The notes under the pieces are model-generated. The model did not search any database and was not told where the DNA came from. It saw nothing but the letters and a program-made list of their open reading frames with translations. From NCBI GenBank assembly GCA_036346255.1, contig CM070633.1:13268001-13332000 (forward strand): DNA of 64,000 bases, written 5' to 3'. The stretch's first letter is position 1. Every line of letters starts with the position of its first letter. Of this stretch, positions 10,460 to 21,799 are shown piece after piece. This DNA comes from Ampelocalamus luodianensis (lineage: Eukaryota > Streptophyta > Magnoliopsida > Poales > Poaceae). Made by a program: the position numbers and the translations under genes.

Positions 10460-11463
10460 GATGGTGTTTGGGAGCATTGTAGTTGTCCGAACGGCTTTAC
10501 CCGTATATGGTAGTTGACCTTCGGCTTTACAATGTAAGCGTATGGGTTTCGGTCCACACGAGCGGCTCGTAGTTAATACACAATATTGGAAACGTCTCGT
10601 GGGACTTAGCCGTGCTGGCATACCTTCGGAAGTGTGCTTTTTGTGGAAAAAAGGTGATCTGAAGTGTGGGTACATTGGTACACCCCTGCAGGGTTAAAAC
10701 TATTCGAATAGCCTCGTCCTAGGTTATGGACACGCTCGGCTCGCCAGTGAGAACTAGACTACAACCTTTTAAATTAAAACTTGACATGGATGAGTGCGAA
10801 TGAGTAATTCGTGCTATTGTTGTGATGGCCATTGGGTTGGTCATCTCGGGATGTCTTTGTGTCTATTACTTATTGTATCATTTGTTATTTATGCAAATGA
10901 AATTCAGATTGTTAAACAGCCTTCAATCTATTATACATTGCAAATAAAATCTGCTTTATCTTTGTAAATAACTTTTGAGCTGCTCCTTTGATTAAAGCTT
11001 GCATGTAGTAGTATCTAGGTTTTGTTACTCGTAAGTCTTGTGAGTATATTTTGTACTCATTTGCTTTGCTTATTTGTTGCAGAGGAGGTTGATCCCAAGG
11101 ATCAACTTTGGTGAGTTTTCATGCGGTGTGGGCTGACTAGCTTGGCGGCGGTCGGATGCCTTGTGGGTGTATGGAAAAGCGGTTGGCTTTTGTCTTAGCC
11201 ATCTTATGACATTTTGCTTCCGTTGTTATTTCTAACTCTTTAGCTTGACGGGGACCGGTTGGACTCCTTTGTAATAACTACTATGTATGTCTTTTGCTAG
11301 ACTCGTTATTATGTGTTGTATGGAATTGATGTATGCTTTTGTAAAGATATATGTGTGCTGCAATTCTGGGAAGCACGTGTCCATCGAGGCACGATGTATT
11401 TTGTTTGTGATGCTAGAGCCAAAGGAAGGCTAAGTATTGCAAGCTAAATAAACCGGAGTCTCA
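10460..11463 (+). mobile_element. LTR family F, third piece and 3' end
   Basis: This resumes F after E, starting with the second GATGG copy. It carries the conserved palindrome block (CCCTGCAGGG 10684-10693; CTATTCGAATAG 10700-10711), the acceptor-like TTGTTGCAG|AGG at 11082, and the LTR end GGAGTCTCA at 11463. The primer site follows at 11471. The sequence lines up with the reverse complement of A LTRs. The same piece recurs at 52871-53879. Confidence 0.85.
10684..10711. promoter_or_regulatory. Palindromes CCCTGCAGGG and CTATTCGAATAG, F version
   Basis: There are two perfect palindromes 6 bp apart in the conserved LTR block, shared with families A, D and E in matching order. Role unknown. 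They could be protein binding sites or RNA hairpins in the leader. Confidence 0.7.
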
Positions 11464-11470
11464 TAAAGCT

Positions 11471-11483
11471 TGGTATCAGAGCC
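11471..11483 (+). other. Primer binding site (initiator Met tRNA) of element F
   Basis: TGGTATCAGAGCC is complementary to the 3' end of plant initiator methionine tRNA and is the usual minus-strand primer site of Ty3/gypsy elements. It lies 7 bp after the LTR end CA at 11463. This fixes the orientation of F as plus. Confidence 0.93.
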
Positions 11484-12302
11484 ATGCCGACCATAGAAAC
11501 CCCTAGCTTGGTCGTCCTTAGGATGGTTAAAAAAAACTTAATTTCAAAAGTATTAAATAGTTTTTAAAAACTTAAGTAAGTTCTCAGATTTTACTCCTTA
11601 TCTATCTTAGATTGCTTATCTCACCTTACTCTTGATTGAGTTTAAAAGTTGTTTTCCTCTCTTCCTTTCAAAAGGTAGTTGTTATCGCTTAAATTGGGTT
11701 TTGGGAACTAATGAGTTTGGCAAATTGAAGTGTTGGCTACCCTTCTACAAGGTTTTGAAGCTTCTAGAATGGTAAATTTCGACTAGGAGCTTGGATGTAA
11801 AATCTGGACAGCAAGCGTCAATTTCCGGATAACAAGCTCAAAGGTTCTAAATAGGGTAGATATTAAGAGGTTAACTCAACTAAAACTTATGGGAATAAAA
11901 GGGTAAGAAGTGATACTAGTTGGCTAAGTATCTAACACCATTATTAGTGATTTACCCTGCTTTTCGGTCGTGTTAAAACTTGAATTGCGTGCTGAAATTT
12001 ACCTTCCTAAACCGATTGCTCGTTCTTTCCATACGGGTTAGTCGCGTCGGGAAGTTGGCTTTAAGTCTTGAGGTCTCTTGTTGTTTCTTGAGCTTTTTGT
12101 AAGCTTTTAAAGTTCATTTCCTTGATGTTTTGTGGCTTTCATTTAGGGTAATGTTCTGCTTCCCTAGTCCTTGGCTTTTCTTTCGCGTCCTTCAGCTTCT
12201 AGTCTTCAGGTTGCGTTGCTAACCCATCTTTTCAGCTTTGGAGGCACCTGACGTTGTGTTGGGTACGCTTCTTGTCAACTTTCATCTTGCTACTATTTTG
12301 TT
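11484..12302 (+). mobile_element. Untranslated leader of element F
   Basis: This follows the primer site and is AT-rich with no supported gene. It aligns in order with the leader of A1 in reverse complement (27541-28256): for example, the TATTAAGAGGTTAAC, GAATAAAAGGGTAAG and TTGGCTAAGTATC stretches have counterparts there. It ends abruptly where the G LTR begins, so the gag-pol of F is missing from this window. Confidence 0.7.
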
Positions 12303-13380
12303 TGTAACATCCCAAATTATGTACTTGTGTTTCAACTGTAAGAAAATGAGTAGAAATTAAAACTTTTCTTACATCTTGTAATTCCAGTATGTTTGGAAAA
12401 TTCTTGTAATAAGAATGATGGAACTTGTCCAATCTTGTGATCTTTCTCTGCAAATATTTTTCCTAAGTCCTAGGGTTGATGTGGGACCCTCGAAAAATTT
12501 CATAATTTTTAGAAATTGTTGGAATATTTTTAAAGGTCAGTCAAACTTGATTGACTGTAGTCAAACCCAGCTCAGCACATTGTATAATTTTTAGAGAAAT
12601 GTACAGCACAAAAACCTTTGAAAATTTTATGCAAGGTCAATATCTAAGTTAGCAAGCTCAGTAAAAATTTCAGAATTTTGGAGTTAGTTTGCCACCTCAA
12701 ATAAATCCCCAAGTCTCATTTTAATTTCAAACTCAAACTCAGATTCCTGTTCCTCAGTGCGCAGTGCAGTCGCTGCGTGCCAAGCGGCTCAGTCAAACCA
12801 ACTAAAAGCACCGGCCAGAGCGGTGCAACCTGCATGACCCCATGACCCTTGGATCTCGTCCAACCGCCTAGACCACCTCATGTTCTATTTGCAAAGACAA
12901 CCCTCTAGGACCTCCCCTAGGACCTCCTTTGCATCTTTGCAAAGACCACCAGGGCGTCCTCCTCGGACCTCTCGACCACCCCTAGCACTTGGGTGATCGT
13001 GGGCCGCCCATCTTGGATCGTGGCTCGGACCTCCCTAAGTGTTAGGACCCTAATCCTTATTTAAAATCTGAGCCCTTAGATTCTCATCCAACCGTTCGAG
13101 ACCTCCCTAGTTGGAGCTCGAGTCTGATTTTAGCCGTTGAGTTCTTTGGACCGGTCCTCCCGGTTCTCTCAGCGGTGGTGGGCTGGTCATTATCAATTTT
13201 TGTGCGCATGGCGATGAGAAGCGGTGCCTTGTCAACTCTAGGGTCGACAAGCGGCTATGTGCTGCCAACATTAATTGTGTGGCAGCCTTTTGCTCAAAAG
13301 TCTCTCGACACCTACTCCCATCATTCGAGTGTCCTAGCTGGTTGAAACCGTGAACCTTGCCTTTGTTCTTCCTCTCCAGC

Positions 13381-13388
13381 TATATATT
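13381..13388 (+). promoter_or_regulatory. TATA box of LTR G
   Basis: TATATATT is followed about 345 bases later by GGTGAGTA. The matching box in the duplicate lies at 55780-55787. The A LTR has CTATATTTG at the equivalent place. Confidence 0.6.
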
Positions 13389-14199
13389 GAGCCCGAGCTT
13401 CTCCTTAAGCTTCTTTGGATCCATTCTTGCACCTCTAGTTTCTTTCACTACTCTTGTGCTCAAAACACCGAAAATCTTTGCCACCATTCTTTGGACCTTG
13501 GAGCTCCAGTGCGCCTTGATCTCCAGTGGTTCAATATTGCAATATTGGCTGTCACTTTGCCCTATGGTCAACTCAAGTCTCCTAACTTGTTTTGTTTAAC
13601 CTTCACAGAGGTTGACAATTTGGGAGCTTGCTTTTCGGGGCCAGGAGTGTCGTCTTCCTCATCTCCGGCGAGCACCATCGTCACCGGAGCTCTTGTGGCC
13701 ACCCCTATCCCTCCTTCGTTCCCTGGTGAGTACCTTGGTATTGGAAACCCGGTTCTTTTAGATCTGGTTAGTTTTTCGTTTTGGCCGCATTTTGCCTCCG
13801 GCGGCCATCTCCGACTAGCCGCCGGTAGGAGGTGTTTTTGGTGTAGCTTTTGGCACCTTTAGGTTCCCCTCACTATTTAGAACTCAACCGTGCCTTTGGT
13901 TCTCGCTGGCGTGGTCCCTGTCGCCGGCGGTGAGCTAAAGTCCGAACTCATGTTTTTGCCGTGCCTTACTCGGACAAGTTCTGTGGCCTTATGATTAGCA
14001 TTTAAGTTGTCCTAGGGCCCAATCATTAGTGTTTAATGTTGTTCTTGTCGGCAAGCCGTGGGTGTCGTTAAGTCCCTGACCTCTTAGTTTCAATCATGGC
14101 CGTTTAGGAGCACCTTGTGTTAGATCCTCACCGTAGGGTTTTCCTCCGCTAAAGCCTTAGTCACTAGACCTCCTAGAACCCATCTTGACCGTTTAGGAC

Positions 14200-14780
14200 C
14201 ACCCCGAACCAGATCTCCTAGTATAAGTCTCTAGTTGCCAGGACCTCCCCGCTGAAATCCTGGCCGTTAAAGACCTCCGTAGGTTAAATCCCAGCCGTTA
14301 GGATCACCCTCCGCCTTGGGGTCCTCTTTGCAAAAGACCGCATTGGGGTCCTCTTTGCAAAAGACCGCAGTGGGGTCCTCTTTGCAAAAGACCGCATTAG
14401 GGTCCTCTTTGCAAAAGACCGCATTGGGGTCCTCTTTGCAAAAAGACCACCACTAGTCCTTGTAAAGAAGCTGCAGGACCTCCCCGCCTTGATCTGGACC
14501 GTTCAGGACCTCCCCCAGGGAGATCTGAACCGTCCAGGGCTCTCTCTGTTAAACACTTGCTTTGTAGGACCTCCCCGTGGAGATCTTGACCGTTAGGACC
14601 TCCCCGGTGAGATCCTAGCCGTCCAGACCCCCCTCCGCTTAAATCTTGATCGTCTAAGACCTCCCCCGTGAGATCTTAGCCGTCGAGACCTCCGTTAGAC
14701 CTGTTACCCTAGGACCTCCTCGTGGAGCTCTGGACCGCCAGATCCAGATCTGACGGTCACGACCTCCTAAGTGCGTAAGG
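14200..14780. repeat. Degenerate GGACCTCC-box array in LTR G
   Basis: Many short units of the type GACCGTTAGGACCTCCCCG-GAGATC recur at roughly 28-45 bp spacing on both sides of the 27-bp repeats. A LTRs hold the reverse complement version (GGAGGTCCTAACGGTC) at about 20400-21400, 30470-31440 and 37060-38010. The spacing is irregular, so this is a degenerate array rather than a clean satellite. Confidence 0.75.
14316..14449. repeat. 27-bp palindromic minisatellite, five copies
   Basis: The unit is TTGGGGTCCTCTTTGCAAAA plus GACCGCA; its core GGTCCTCTTTGCAAAAGACC is a near-perfect palindrome. There are five head-to-tail copies, the last with an extra A. The duplicate at 56715-56874 has six. It lies in the transcribed part of LTR G, downstream of the TATA box. 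Confidence 0.92.
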
Positions 14781-15259
14781 AGATCCTTCGCACGTGCTGT
14801 GCATCCGGTGGTCGGGGCCATTAGATCTAATCTTAACGGTTCGGACTCCTCCTTTTTCATCACTACAGTCAGATCACCCGAGAGCTCCAAATTTTCAAAG
14901 TGTTTAAATGCTCTACTTTTCAAATGCGAATAACTATTTCGTTTTAACTCCTTTTTGAGAAATTCGAATTGTGTTAGCTCTGTAGTAGCATGTACTTTAA
15001 TTTGAGTATTTTAGACTCTGTTCTGTAGTAGAAAATTATATAAATCGTGTTAACTTGTTTTAACCAAAAAGGTGGTCTAGACTTCACTGAAATTTGTAAA
15101 ATACATAACTAATTCTCTGTAAATCCTTTTTGAGTGAATCCAATTCTGTTGGCTTCCTCTAATAATAAACTTGCTGTTAAAATTGACTTTAGGCATGTTA
15201 CTGTTTTCAGCAAGAGTTCATAAGCAATTTAGTTTTGTTCATTTTTATAACTTGAAAAA

Positions 15260-15264
15260 TCATA
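15260..15264. repeat. Target site duplication of B2 solo LTR, left copy (TCATA)
   Basis: TCATA here and at 16145-16149 flanks the LTR ends exactly. The duplicated segment shows the same pair at 57667-57671 and 58544-58548. Confidence 0.9.
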
Positions 15265-16144
15265 TGATACGGGGGAGGCCCGATCTTCTCAGTGAGGAAC
15301 CGTGGATAGTTGATGCGAAGTAGACGATGTCGCTAGCTGAACACTCGCGCCAATGCACGAACCCTCAACTCTTCGGAATACGCCCAAAACACACCGGGTA
15401 GTTGTTCGTCGCGAGACCACGAGCGAGCAGCGCCAAGTCCCAATTCCCAATGGAACGAAGGCTTGACCCTGAGTTGCAGAACAAACAATGGATCGCCTAA
15501 TTCTCTCTCAAAGTCCTCGCATGAACTCTGGTGTCGAAAGAACAAGCAATAGCTATGTTTCAATCTTATACATAAACTGGTCTACCTCACAAAGCTCGGA
15601 TGAACAGTAACTGAGTGCTACAGTAATCCGAGTCCGACACTGTTCACTGCTACAGTAATCCGAGTCCGATTCCTGTTCACGTAAACAATAATCCGATTCA
15701 AAAAAACGTCCTACTTTAATTTGGAAATTTAAACTAGTCTCCCCTCTCGGTTCCCCTTGTATTGTGAGCTTTCCTTCTCTTAGCTTGCGCGAATTTGTTC
15801 GATGCACTTGATGCTTCTTTTGATGCCAATGTAACCCTTGTTGGCCACATGTGTTTCTCCTCCATGAATTTGTTCGGCCTCCCCTCTCCTCCAAAGGCTT
15901 CACAATGTTCAAACACGAGAATGCACAAAACATTTGCATGAGGTAATACCCAATTCTCATCAATGACAATAGAAGATTCGTTAAGAAACAAAAGCACTGT
16001 TGATTTAGAAGTTTAGCTTTGCTCTCGGTGGACCAATATGCATACATACTTGAATTATTTGTAGCGTCATGTATGGCGTCCACCTCAGTATCTGTATGAC
16101 CACCAATAGGGAAAGATGTATAAGTGTTAGGGATGCCCTCATCA
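15265..16144 (-). mobile_element. Solo LTR of family B2 (880 bp), minus orientation, inside LTR G
   Basis: On the minus strand it runs TGATGAGGGCATCC... to ...CCCCCGTATCA, flanked by TCATA. Its ends match the B LTRs, but its middle carries a different module: AACAAGGGTTACATTGGC, then repeated CGGACTCGGATTACTGTAGC units. The B LTR instead has a segment ending in CCTTAAATACCC. The TATATAAA box present in the B2 LTR at 63091 is missing, with GTGAGGTAGACC at that place. Open frames on the minus strand here are a read-through of the pol tail coded in the LTR. Confidence 0.9.
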
Positions 16145-16830
16145 TCATAACTAAATCATTTTAACTCTAAATGAGGTGCGACTACTTGTGTTAGCCTTAA
16201 AATGTCAGTAGCTACCTATCATAAAAATTTTAAGTCCAGAAAACCTCTAGAAAATTATTTATGAACAGTAACCTCATTTAATTTTAATTTCAGCCGAATT
16301 GAATTGTTTTGATCATATCTTTTGCTTAGAAAGTCCAAATCAATTGGTTCTTGTTTCTAAATTCATTTTAAATCTTGCTCTTGCTGCTGTAAAATTTTCA
16401 GAGCATTTGGAGCATTTTGGTTTTATAGTCTTTTCGCTCTTTGGTAGGTTCAAACGATTGTGCCATCCTTGAGTGATCCTCTGCGACATAGTGAGCAACA
16501 GCAAGGAGGGCAAGCAGTTTGATCATTTCCCATTTAATCCCAATACTTTTAAAGTCTAATATTTTGTTTAACTTGTATGTATGCATTGCTATTTTGTTGT
16601 TAAATTGATTAGTTAATCCTCTAGTTGCATAATCTGTAGGTAAATAATTATCCTCTACTACCTGAGCCTAGGTTATTTGTTGTGATTAGAGTTCGTTGGA
16701 TGATCTCTTGTCACTTAGTAGATTGCGAATAAATATTGCTTAGCCATGCCTAGTTATCGGTAGTATTGGGCGATCATCGACTTAGTCGGTGATCTTGATC
16801 ACACAAATGTTACTATTATTCCATTATGTC

Positions 16831-17179
16831 CTTGTACCTTGTGCAAAACGAGCTTGTTTTATCTCTATTTCCGTTTGAGCTCATTCATTTGTTTGCATTA
16901 AGTCTCGTTTATCTTTGCGTGTGCGTTCATACACTTCGCTTAAACCTATTGGATCAGCACATAGGCAACATACTCTAGCTTTGATCATTACTTAGCTTTA
17001 CAATACCTTGAATATCAGATTGCATAGGATATACACATACCTGTCCAAGCTCCACCTACACCCGTTTGTGTACTCCCTTGCTCTTGGGAGCAGTAGGCGT
17101 GTCTGGCTGTCGATTTGCCTTTGGGAGGAGGTCACACAATGCGTCGGACCATCAACAATAACTTCACGGGCTGCGTGCC
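16831..17179 (+). mobile_element. Leader region of element B
   Basis: This AT-rich stretch lies between the G LTR remnant and the B gag. No B LTR or primer site is seen upstream, so the 5' LTR of B has been lost. The same stretch lies at 59258-59601. No gene is supported. Confidence 0.5.
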
Positions 17180-18213
17180 ATGTTCGCACAACACAATCTA
17201 CGTGGGTGCGCAAGGCGATGACACGAGTGTGGGCGACCCTCCGGCCGTTTTGCACCATGAGGCCAGGAGGGCGTGCTATTCGTGTGGATGAGGCGGCGGC
17301 GGCGACGAAGCGCGTCGCATGGCGATCTGCCAAATGTCGAGATAGCACCGGCACACCCTCGAGGCCGCGGGCGTGGCGAGGCAGCGGCGGTCGGGGTGGC
17401 GCGCTGCAGGTGCCCACGGAGAAGTGTGCATCGTGCACCACGTAGGCGGGCCGATGAGGTTGAGCAATGGGATGACGATTTCCCGTCGGCGGCGATGACC
17501 GCAGCGCCACCACCACCAGTAACAGCGTGCGGCGTCGTCAACACGGCGGCCGAGGATTTGTCGCTAAGCCCAAATTTAATCTTCCTATATTTTGGTGGTA
17601 CGGATGTGGAGCAATACCTCACTAGGGAGTGAAAGTTGATAAGTTGTTTCGGATGAACAACTATTCCAATGAGAAGAAGTCGTTGCTTGCGTCCAATGGC
17701 TTGGATGATTATGCCACACATTAGTGGGAGCAGTTCATCCGTAGCGCATGGGCGCCATGAGTTGCCGATTATCACACGGGAGCGGATGAAGCGGCATTTG
17801 CGGCGCGCTTTGTACCTCGCCACTACAAGCGCTCACTATTTGAGAAGTTGGCGAGGGCTACGACAAGGTATGAGATCAATTGATGAATATCATAAGGAAA
17901 TGGAGACTATCATGATATATCTGGATGTCGCGAGAATGAAAAACAGACCATGGCGAGATTTCTAGTGGCATGAATCATCTTTATCAGCGCAATGTCAATC
18001 ATCATCCCTATAATGATATGATTGAGTTCTTTGCACCAAGCACACGGCCGAGCGACAAGTGATTGAAGACACATGTTTACGCTGCCGTTCACGTTCTTGA
18101 CCCGATGCAGGACAGCCATATAACAACAACCGACCAAACAAGAGCACTCCGTAGGAAGCAATTCGGCAATGCGCTGATTCATAAGTAAGAAAGGAGAGTA
18201 CACCCCAGGTGTG
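17180..18213 (+). pseudogene. Element B gag, N-terminal and capsid part, interrupted by A1
   Basis: This encodes a decayed Ty3/gypsy capsid protein. The first ATG with a gag-like N-terminus is at 17180 (MFAQHN...). The capsid part reads, across several frames, VDKLF.MNNYSNEKK, then FVPRHYKRSLFEKL, then GMRSIDEYHKEMETIM and TMARFL. This is the order of the retrotransposon gag domain, where the basket (Q/M)RSVDEYYKEME...TMARFLNGLN is typical. Frameshifts and stops interrupt it repeatedly. At 18213 the reading is broken by the minus-strand element A1; the zinc knuckle follows beyond it at about 33310. The same gag without interruption lies at 59602-60610, and a third partial copy at 34567-34928. 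Confidence 0.8.
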
Positions 18214-18617
18214 TGAGGACCGGTTTATTGGTTTGTCTTGTTTAACCATCCACTAGGTCCTAACAGTACAAATCAAATAAACCAAGCCTCGAGATATGTA
18301 TACTTCCAATGCAGATTATACACACCGCTACAAAATCATGCATCAATTCCATTCATACACATAGAGCGAAGCAAAAGCAACAAGCGAAAGACATAGATAA
18401 TATAAAGAGTTATTACAAAGAGAGGCGAAATGGCCAAAGACACATAAGTAAATAATTTAAATAGCGAAGCAAAATGGCCATAAGATGGCGATAAACAAAG
18501 CCAATCGGTGTGCCTTTACCCACAAGGCAACCAACCGGACCGCCAAGCTAATGCGTCCCAACGCAGCGTATAACACTGACTCACAAAAGTGAGGCCCTTG
18601 GGGCTCACCTTCTTCCT

Positions 18618-21600
18618 CTGCAACAATTAATATTAAGCAAAGCAGATGAGTACAAAACTTGTTTTTGTACTCGCAAGACTGACGTGTGAGATAACAGAAC
18701 TATAATTAACTACATGCAAGCTTTATTTAAGTGGATGAGGCTTTGGACATATTTTCAAACATAAAGCAAGTTTTCATTTGCAATAAGGTAATAGATTCAA
18801 AGCAAGTTTGCAATTAACTTTTATTGTTCAAATAAAGAGAGACAATAATAACATAGATAGAGAACAACACCAACCTAGAAGTGACTAACCCATAGTCACC
18901 ACAACAATAGCATGAAGTACCCCTTCATACCACCCATGTCAAGTTTAAGTTTTTAAAAGGTTGTAGTCTAGTTCTTGCGGGAAATAACCAAGCGTGTCCA
19001 TAACCTAGGACGAGGCTATTCGAATAGTTTTAACCTGCGAGGGTGTACCAATGTACCCACACGATAGACCGCCTTTCCACACCCACGGTTAGCACACTTC
19101 CTTTGGTATGCGGGCATGGCTAAGTCTAACAAGGCGCTTTCCAATGGGCGATGCTAATTAAGAGCCGCAACCCACGGAGAAAGACACATTAAACAGCCTT
19201 GGTGCGCTAATGCTCCCTCAACACCACAAACACACACACGTGAAACACACCCAGACCAGCTCATAATTAACACCTCCCAAAGTACTTAGTCAAGAGAGGT
19301 TCCATATCCCCTCGTGTGGTTAGCACGCACAATAGTGCTTGGATCAATGGCACAAGTAACTCGGTCCTTAGGGACTTAGGCACCATTCCACACACCCAAC
19401 CGATCACATCAACATACCATTGTGCCCAAGTCAAGATATAGTTTTGTTTTCAGTTTTGATTTGTAAATCAATAAAACACAAGGTTGGACATAATGGAGTA
19501 GTATAAGTAGTTGTGTGATCAAGATCACCGACTAAGTCGATGATGCGCCCAATACTACCGATAACTAGGCATGACTAAGCAATATTCATTAGTAATCTAC
19601 TAAGTGATAAGAGTTCATCCATCGAACTCTAACCACGACAAATAACCTAGGCTCAAGTAGTAGAGGATAATTATTTACCTCTGATTAAGCAACTAGAGGA
19701 TTAACTAATCAATTTAACAACAAATTTGCAATGCATACATAGAAGTTAAACAAAATATTAGACTTTAAAAGTAATGAGATCAATGGGAAATGATCAAATT
19801 TTACGCTTGCTTGCTGTTGCTCAATTTGTTGCGGAGTCGTTCTCGGATTACGCAAATATCGAATCCTAAGCGAAAAGAGCGAAAACAACCAATAAGACGA
19901 GCAACACTTAAACAAAAGAGCAAGCAAAAATTATCCAAATGTGCCAGAATTTATACACAAGGTAAAATACGAACATACCTAGACATAGAAGCTGGAAAAA
20001 CTTAATTTGGATTTGTGGTGCAAAAGATATTCTCTAAAAACCTAATTTTACCATAATTAGCCTGTAGCAAAAATATTTTCTAGAAAGATTTTGAAGCTGA
20101 AACTTTATGGTAGCTACCTACTGGTATAGTGGTAACCCATATAAAATTTCAGGTCATTTGGAGTTAAAATGATTTAGTTATGATTTTCTAAGTTTTAAAT
20201 CTAAGACATGATTAATTTCAGTATTAAAGACTCTTGCAAAACCTATACTAAGCTAAAGTACTTTAACAGATGCATTTATAGAACTTTAGTTTGTTAAATT
20301 TGGAGCTACAGAGAAAAAGTTATGCAATTTTGAAGTTTAAAACAATTAATATGTGCAAATAAAAGCTTCTTGGATTAAATCTGGAAAACCCATAAAAACT
20401 GGGGAGGTCGTGGGCCGTTGATCAAAGATCGCACGGCTCACGATCTCGAGATGCTAAAACCATACGAGCTCACGGGCGCAAAGACCTTGTGCGCGCTAGA
20501 GAGGTCTTAGCCGTTGATATTGAATCCAACGGCTCAGACCATGGATGCCTGACACCGCGAAGGAGGTCCTCGCGCACTAGGGAGGTCGTGGGCGTCGGAT
20601 CCGGATCTGGCGGCCCAGGCTCACGAGGAGAGTCCTACGGCTAACTCGCTAAGGGAAGGTGCGGGCGGTTAAGATTTCAGGGGAGGTCTTGCGGTCTAGA
20701 TCCGTCGGAGGAGAGGATCTAAGCGGTGAGCTTAACAGCGGGAGGTCTTGACGGTTAGGATCTCACCGAGGAGGTCCTAACGGTCGAGATGTCCCTCGGG
20801 GAGGTCCTCCAACACAGTGCTATACAGAGAGAGATCTGGATGGCTCGGACTCCATGGGAGAGAGGTCTGAGTGGTCGGATCTAGGCGGAGGTCCTCATGG
20901 TTAAGACCAGCACGAGGAGGTCCTGAGGTTCTCTTTACGAAGAGACCAAGGGGTGGTCTTTTGTAAAGAGGACCCTGGGGTGGTTTTGAAGGTTTTCTTT
21001 ACAAAAGACCAGGGGTGGTCTTTTGCAAAAGAGGACCTTGGTGGGGTGGCTCGGGGTGGTTTTAAGCGACTAAGGAAGGACCTTATGCAAGGAGGACCCC
21101 AAGGAGGTCCGAGAGGCGGTTTGACAAAAGCGGCCGGGGTGACCTCTTCATACAGAGGACCTCAAGGAGGTCTTTGCAAGAGGACCCCAAGGAGGAGGGT
21201 GATCCTAGCGGCTGGGATTTAACCTACGGAGGTCTTTACTTGCGAGGATTCTATATGGTGGGAGGTCCAGAGACTTAGGATTTTTCTAAAAGATCCTAAG
21301 GCCCGGATCGAACTTGGAGAGGTCGGGGGCGGCTAAGATTAGCCCGAGGAGGTCCTAGAGTGGTTTTAATGGTGCGGGGTCTCTAGGCGATGGCGGCTAA
21401 GACACTTAATGCATCTAATGATTGACCATAAATGAATCTAACGGAACACTTAATGACTAAGGCCACGGCCTACACGATGATGACTCCACGGCACAAATTA
21501 GGACACAATTAATGCACCAATGATGAGCAATGATTTGAGCATTAAAGTGGTCCTAAGAAGATGACAAAATGGGAGGTTTTGAGCCGACAAAACCAGGCGT

Positions 21601-21799
21601 GCCGCTGACTTACGCGGCGATGTGGACCTCGTCGGCGAAACCAAAGGCACGAATGAGCTCCAAATAGGACGGAGAACCTAAGGGTGCCAAAAGCTACAAG
21701 CACCACCAGCGGCTAACCGAGATAACCGCCGGGGACCAATGCGACAAAAAAGCAACCGAAGAGGTCTAATGGGATCGGGTTTTGGGCTGAAGTACTCAC
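18618..21799 (-). other. Candidate leader intron inside A1 left LTR
   Basis: GT...AG boundaries: CCGGTGAGTA at 21799 and TTGTTGCAG at 18618, minus strand. The equivalent in the promoter-bearing 5' LTR is 28688-31847. Inferred from sequence only. Confidence 0.4.
19016..19027. promoter_or_regulatory. CTATTCGAATAG palindrome, A1 left LTR
   Basis: This is a perfect 12-bp palindrome in the block GGCTATTCGAATAG...GGTGTACCAATGTACCCACAC. The same block lies at 29079-29090, 35715-35725 (one base lost) and 45523-45534. Confidence 0.75.

Larger units (their letters stand above)
12303..16830 (+). mobile_element. LTR family G, plus orientation, right end truncated
   Basis: It starts with TGTAACATCCCAAATT, a family-A-like LTR start. 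It then has arrays of GGACCTCC boxes, a TATA box (13381), a donor-like site GGTGAGTA at 13726, a nested B2 solo LTR and the TTTTAAAGTCTAATAT and CCTAGGTTAT blocks. After about 16830 it no longer matches A-type LTRs and passes into the leader of element B, so the last part, including the acceptor and palindrome block, is missing. Whether it is a truncated solo LTR or one end of a lost element cannot be told. It is duplicated at 54697-59257. Confidence 0.75.

Noticed and set aside
13350..13862. 170-codon plus-strand open frame in LTR G (and 55534-56266 in the copy)
   Set aside because: It begins at the TATA region of the LTR, is not kept in one frame between the two copies, and has no recognisable domain.
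14316..14449. Regularly repeated 27-bp units as a possible CRISPR array
   Set aside because: Units are head to tail without unique spacers, and the setting is a plant retrotransposon LTR.
15553..16083. 176-codon minus-strand open frame inside LTR G
   Set aside because: It is the B2 solo LTR read in the pol-tail direction and into the LTR centre. Not a separate gene.
17164..17823. 219-codon minus-strand open frame
   Set aside because: Antisense to the B gag, whose plus-strand peptides match the Ty3/gypsy capsid order.
18207..18213. A clean 5-bp target duplication for A1
   Set aside because: Left flank GGTGTG and right flank CGATG do not match exactly; only a one-mismatch CGGTG/CGATG pair is possible, and short gaps in this region make it unreliable.
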